A stretch of DNA of 15,569 nucleotides from DATLAN01 sp035527455 (GTDB lineage Bacteria; Planctomycetota; Planctomycetia; Pirellulales; Thermoguttaceae). Positions within the stretch are counted from its first letter, which is position 1. Every line of letters begins with the position of its first letter. Positions 15,134-15,569 of the stretch are shown here, piece after piece. The stretch is from assembly GCA_035527455.1 (NCBI GenBank), contig DATLAN010000576.1:1-15569 (forward strand), given 5' to 3'. The notes under the pieces are model-generated. The model was not told the origin of the DNA and made no database searches. It was given only the letters and a program-made list of their open reading frames with translations. A program made the translations under genes and the position numbers.

Positions 15134-15549
15134 GTCATTTTCCACTCCACGGTCTTGGTTGCCGATGGAACGGTTTCCATTGTAGCCGTTTCCTTCTGAT
15201 TTGCACACTCGCCGGTTTCGGCGTCCACCCGGAGGCCTTGGAGCCGGAACCCGTCCGGGAGATGGACCGTCAGCACACGCGGATCGCCGACTGCTACGGA
15301 ACTCTTTCCGGAGAGCACCCGGCTACCGGCGTCCCAGCGCTCGTCGAGCAGGCTGACGCCGCCCTGGGAGACGTGGCGCGTGGTCGAGAGGACCCACGGA
15401 TGCTTGCGGGCTTCGCGGATGGCCGCCCAACCTCGGGTGTAAGCCAGCGTGAACTGGCCCAAGCTGATCGCGTGCAAGACGGCCGACTTGACCCGGGAAG
15501 GCCAACTACGGGGTAACGGAATTTCGGGAGATGACGACTTGGCCGGCAT
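15121..15549 (-). pseudogene. Chimeric frame: transposase N-terminus joined to the tail of another protein
   Basis: One open frame of 142 residues from ATG 15549 to TGA 15121. Residues 1-43 look like the start of a planctomycete integrase-type transposase. Residues 44-142 (REARKHPWVLSTTRHVSQGG, DERWDAGSRVLSGKSS, GDPRVLTVHLPDGFRL, TVEWKMTF at the end) look like the C-terminal beta-sandwich of an exported glycosidase or similar protein; I do not recognise the family. The intrinsic terminator overlapping the stop is what one expects at the true 3' end of that second gene. The junction is near 15420. I infer an insertion or recombination that removed the bulk of both genes. It might still be expressed as a short hybrid, but no function is suggested. 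Confidence 0.55.
15421..15549 (-). mobile_element. N-terminal fragment of an integrase-type transposase
   Basis: The frame starts MPAKSSSPEIPLPRSW, then PSRVKSAVLHAISLGQ and FTLAYTRGWAA. From memory, the pattern 'K-S-A-hydrophobic-L-H-h-I-S-L-a-Q-y...Y-T-R-x-W-A' is the conserved beginning of an integrase-core transposase group common in Planctomycetes. The family's next segment (a basic, Arg/Lys/Glu-rich coiled region) and the DDE catalytic core are absent. No terminal inverted repeat or target duplication is visible, because the outer side lies within 20 bp of the window edge. Confidence 0.55.
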
Positions 15550-15569
15550 GGTGAGGCTCCAGGAAGCAC

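Noticed and set aside
13138..15516. A 792-codon open frame on the plus strand antisense to the GH32 gene
   Set aside because: Its translation is a low-complexity Val/Leu/Arg/Ala-rich shadow with no motif, signal peptide or ribosome binding site, while the minus strand encodes a full GH32 protein with all catalytic residues.
1..15569. CRISPR array, tRNA or rRNA gene, retron or defence island
   Set aside because: I found no regularly spaced repeats, no tRNA-like cloverleaf or CCA-ended sequence, and no reverse transcriptase or nuclease motif. Absence is judged by eye only.

Overview
The window looks like chromosomal DNA of a planctomycete, probably a Pirellulales-type bacterium. It is GC-rich, and almost every recognisable product belongs to a family that this phylum has in large numbers: formylglycine sulfatases, a methyltransferase/PQQ-propeller fusion, a ThuA-domain protein, an FG-GAP/VCBS propeller, an SGNH esterase and a modular GH32 glycosidase. 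Most carry a Sec or Tat export signal. The assignment rests on gene content and protein style, because no rRNA or other marker gene is present. I see no tRNA, rRNA, CRISPR array or complete mobile element.

Layout. Plus strand: a 3.5 kb methyltransferase/beta-propeller gene cut by the left edge (to 3500); remnants of two sulfatases joined head to tail (3707-5174), the second overlapping a Tat-exported ThuA protein by 4 bp (5171-5935); a short scar of gene ends (5970-6061); and two further sulfatases (6068-7534, 7602-9095). Minus strand, converging on the last sulfatase: a uroporphyrinogen-decarboxylase-like scrap (8958-9067), a seven-repeat FG-GAP protein (9070-10272), an NPCBM-like scrap (10354-10560) and a frameshifted, 3'-truncated glycosidase (10553-11476). 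A 480 bp divergent spacer leads to a plus-strand SGNH hydrolase (11960-12691), which converges on a minus-strand GH32 protein (12811-15015). At the right edge a minus-strand reading frame joins a transposase N-terminus to the tail of another protein (15121-15549) and ends in a clear intrinsic terminator.

Function. Sulfatases, a GH32 glycosidase, a second (broken) glycosidase, an esterase-type SGNH protein, a ThuA domain and extracytoplasmic propellers together suggest a locus for taking apart sulfated and perhaps acylated polysaccharide outside the cytoplasm. The substrate cannot be read from the sequence.

The most unusual property is erosion. At five or more gene boundaries there are short, recognisable pieces of other genes: N-termini without bodies, C-terminal tails without genes, and two homologous sulfatases collapsed into one. 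The intact genes between them look normal. This suggests repeated deletion or recombination in a gene-rich island. Assembly error remains the main alternative explanation. I found no convincing new defence or RNA system.
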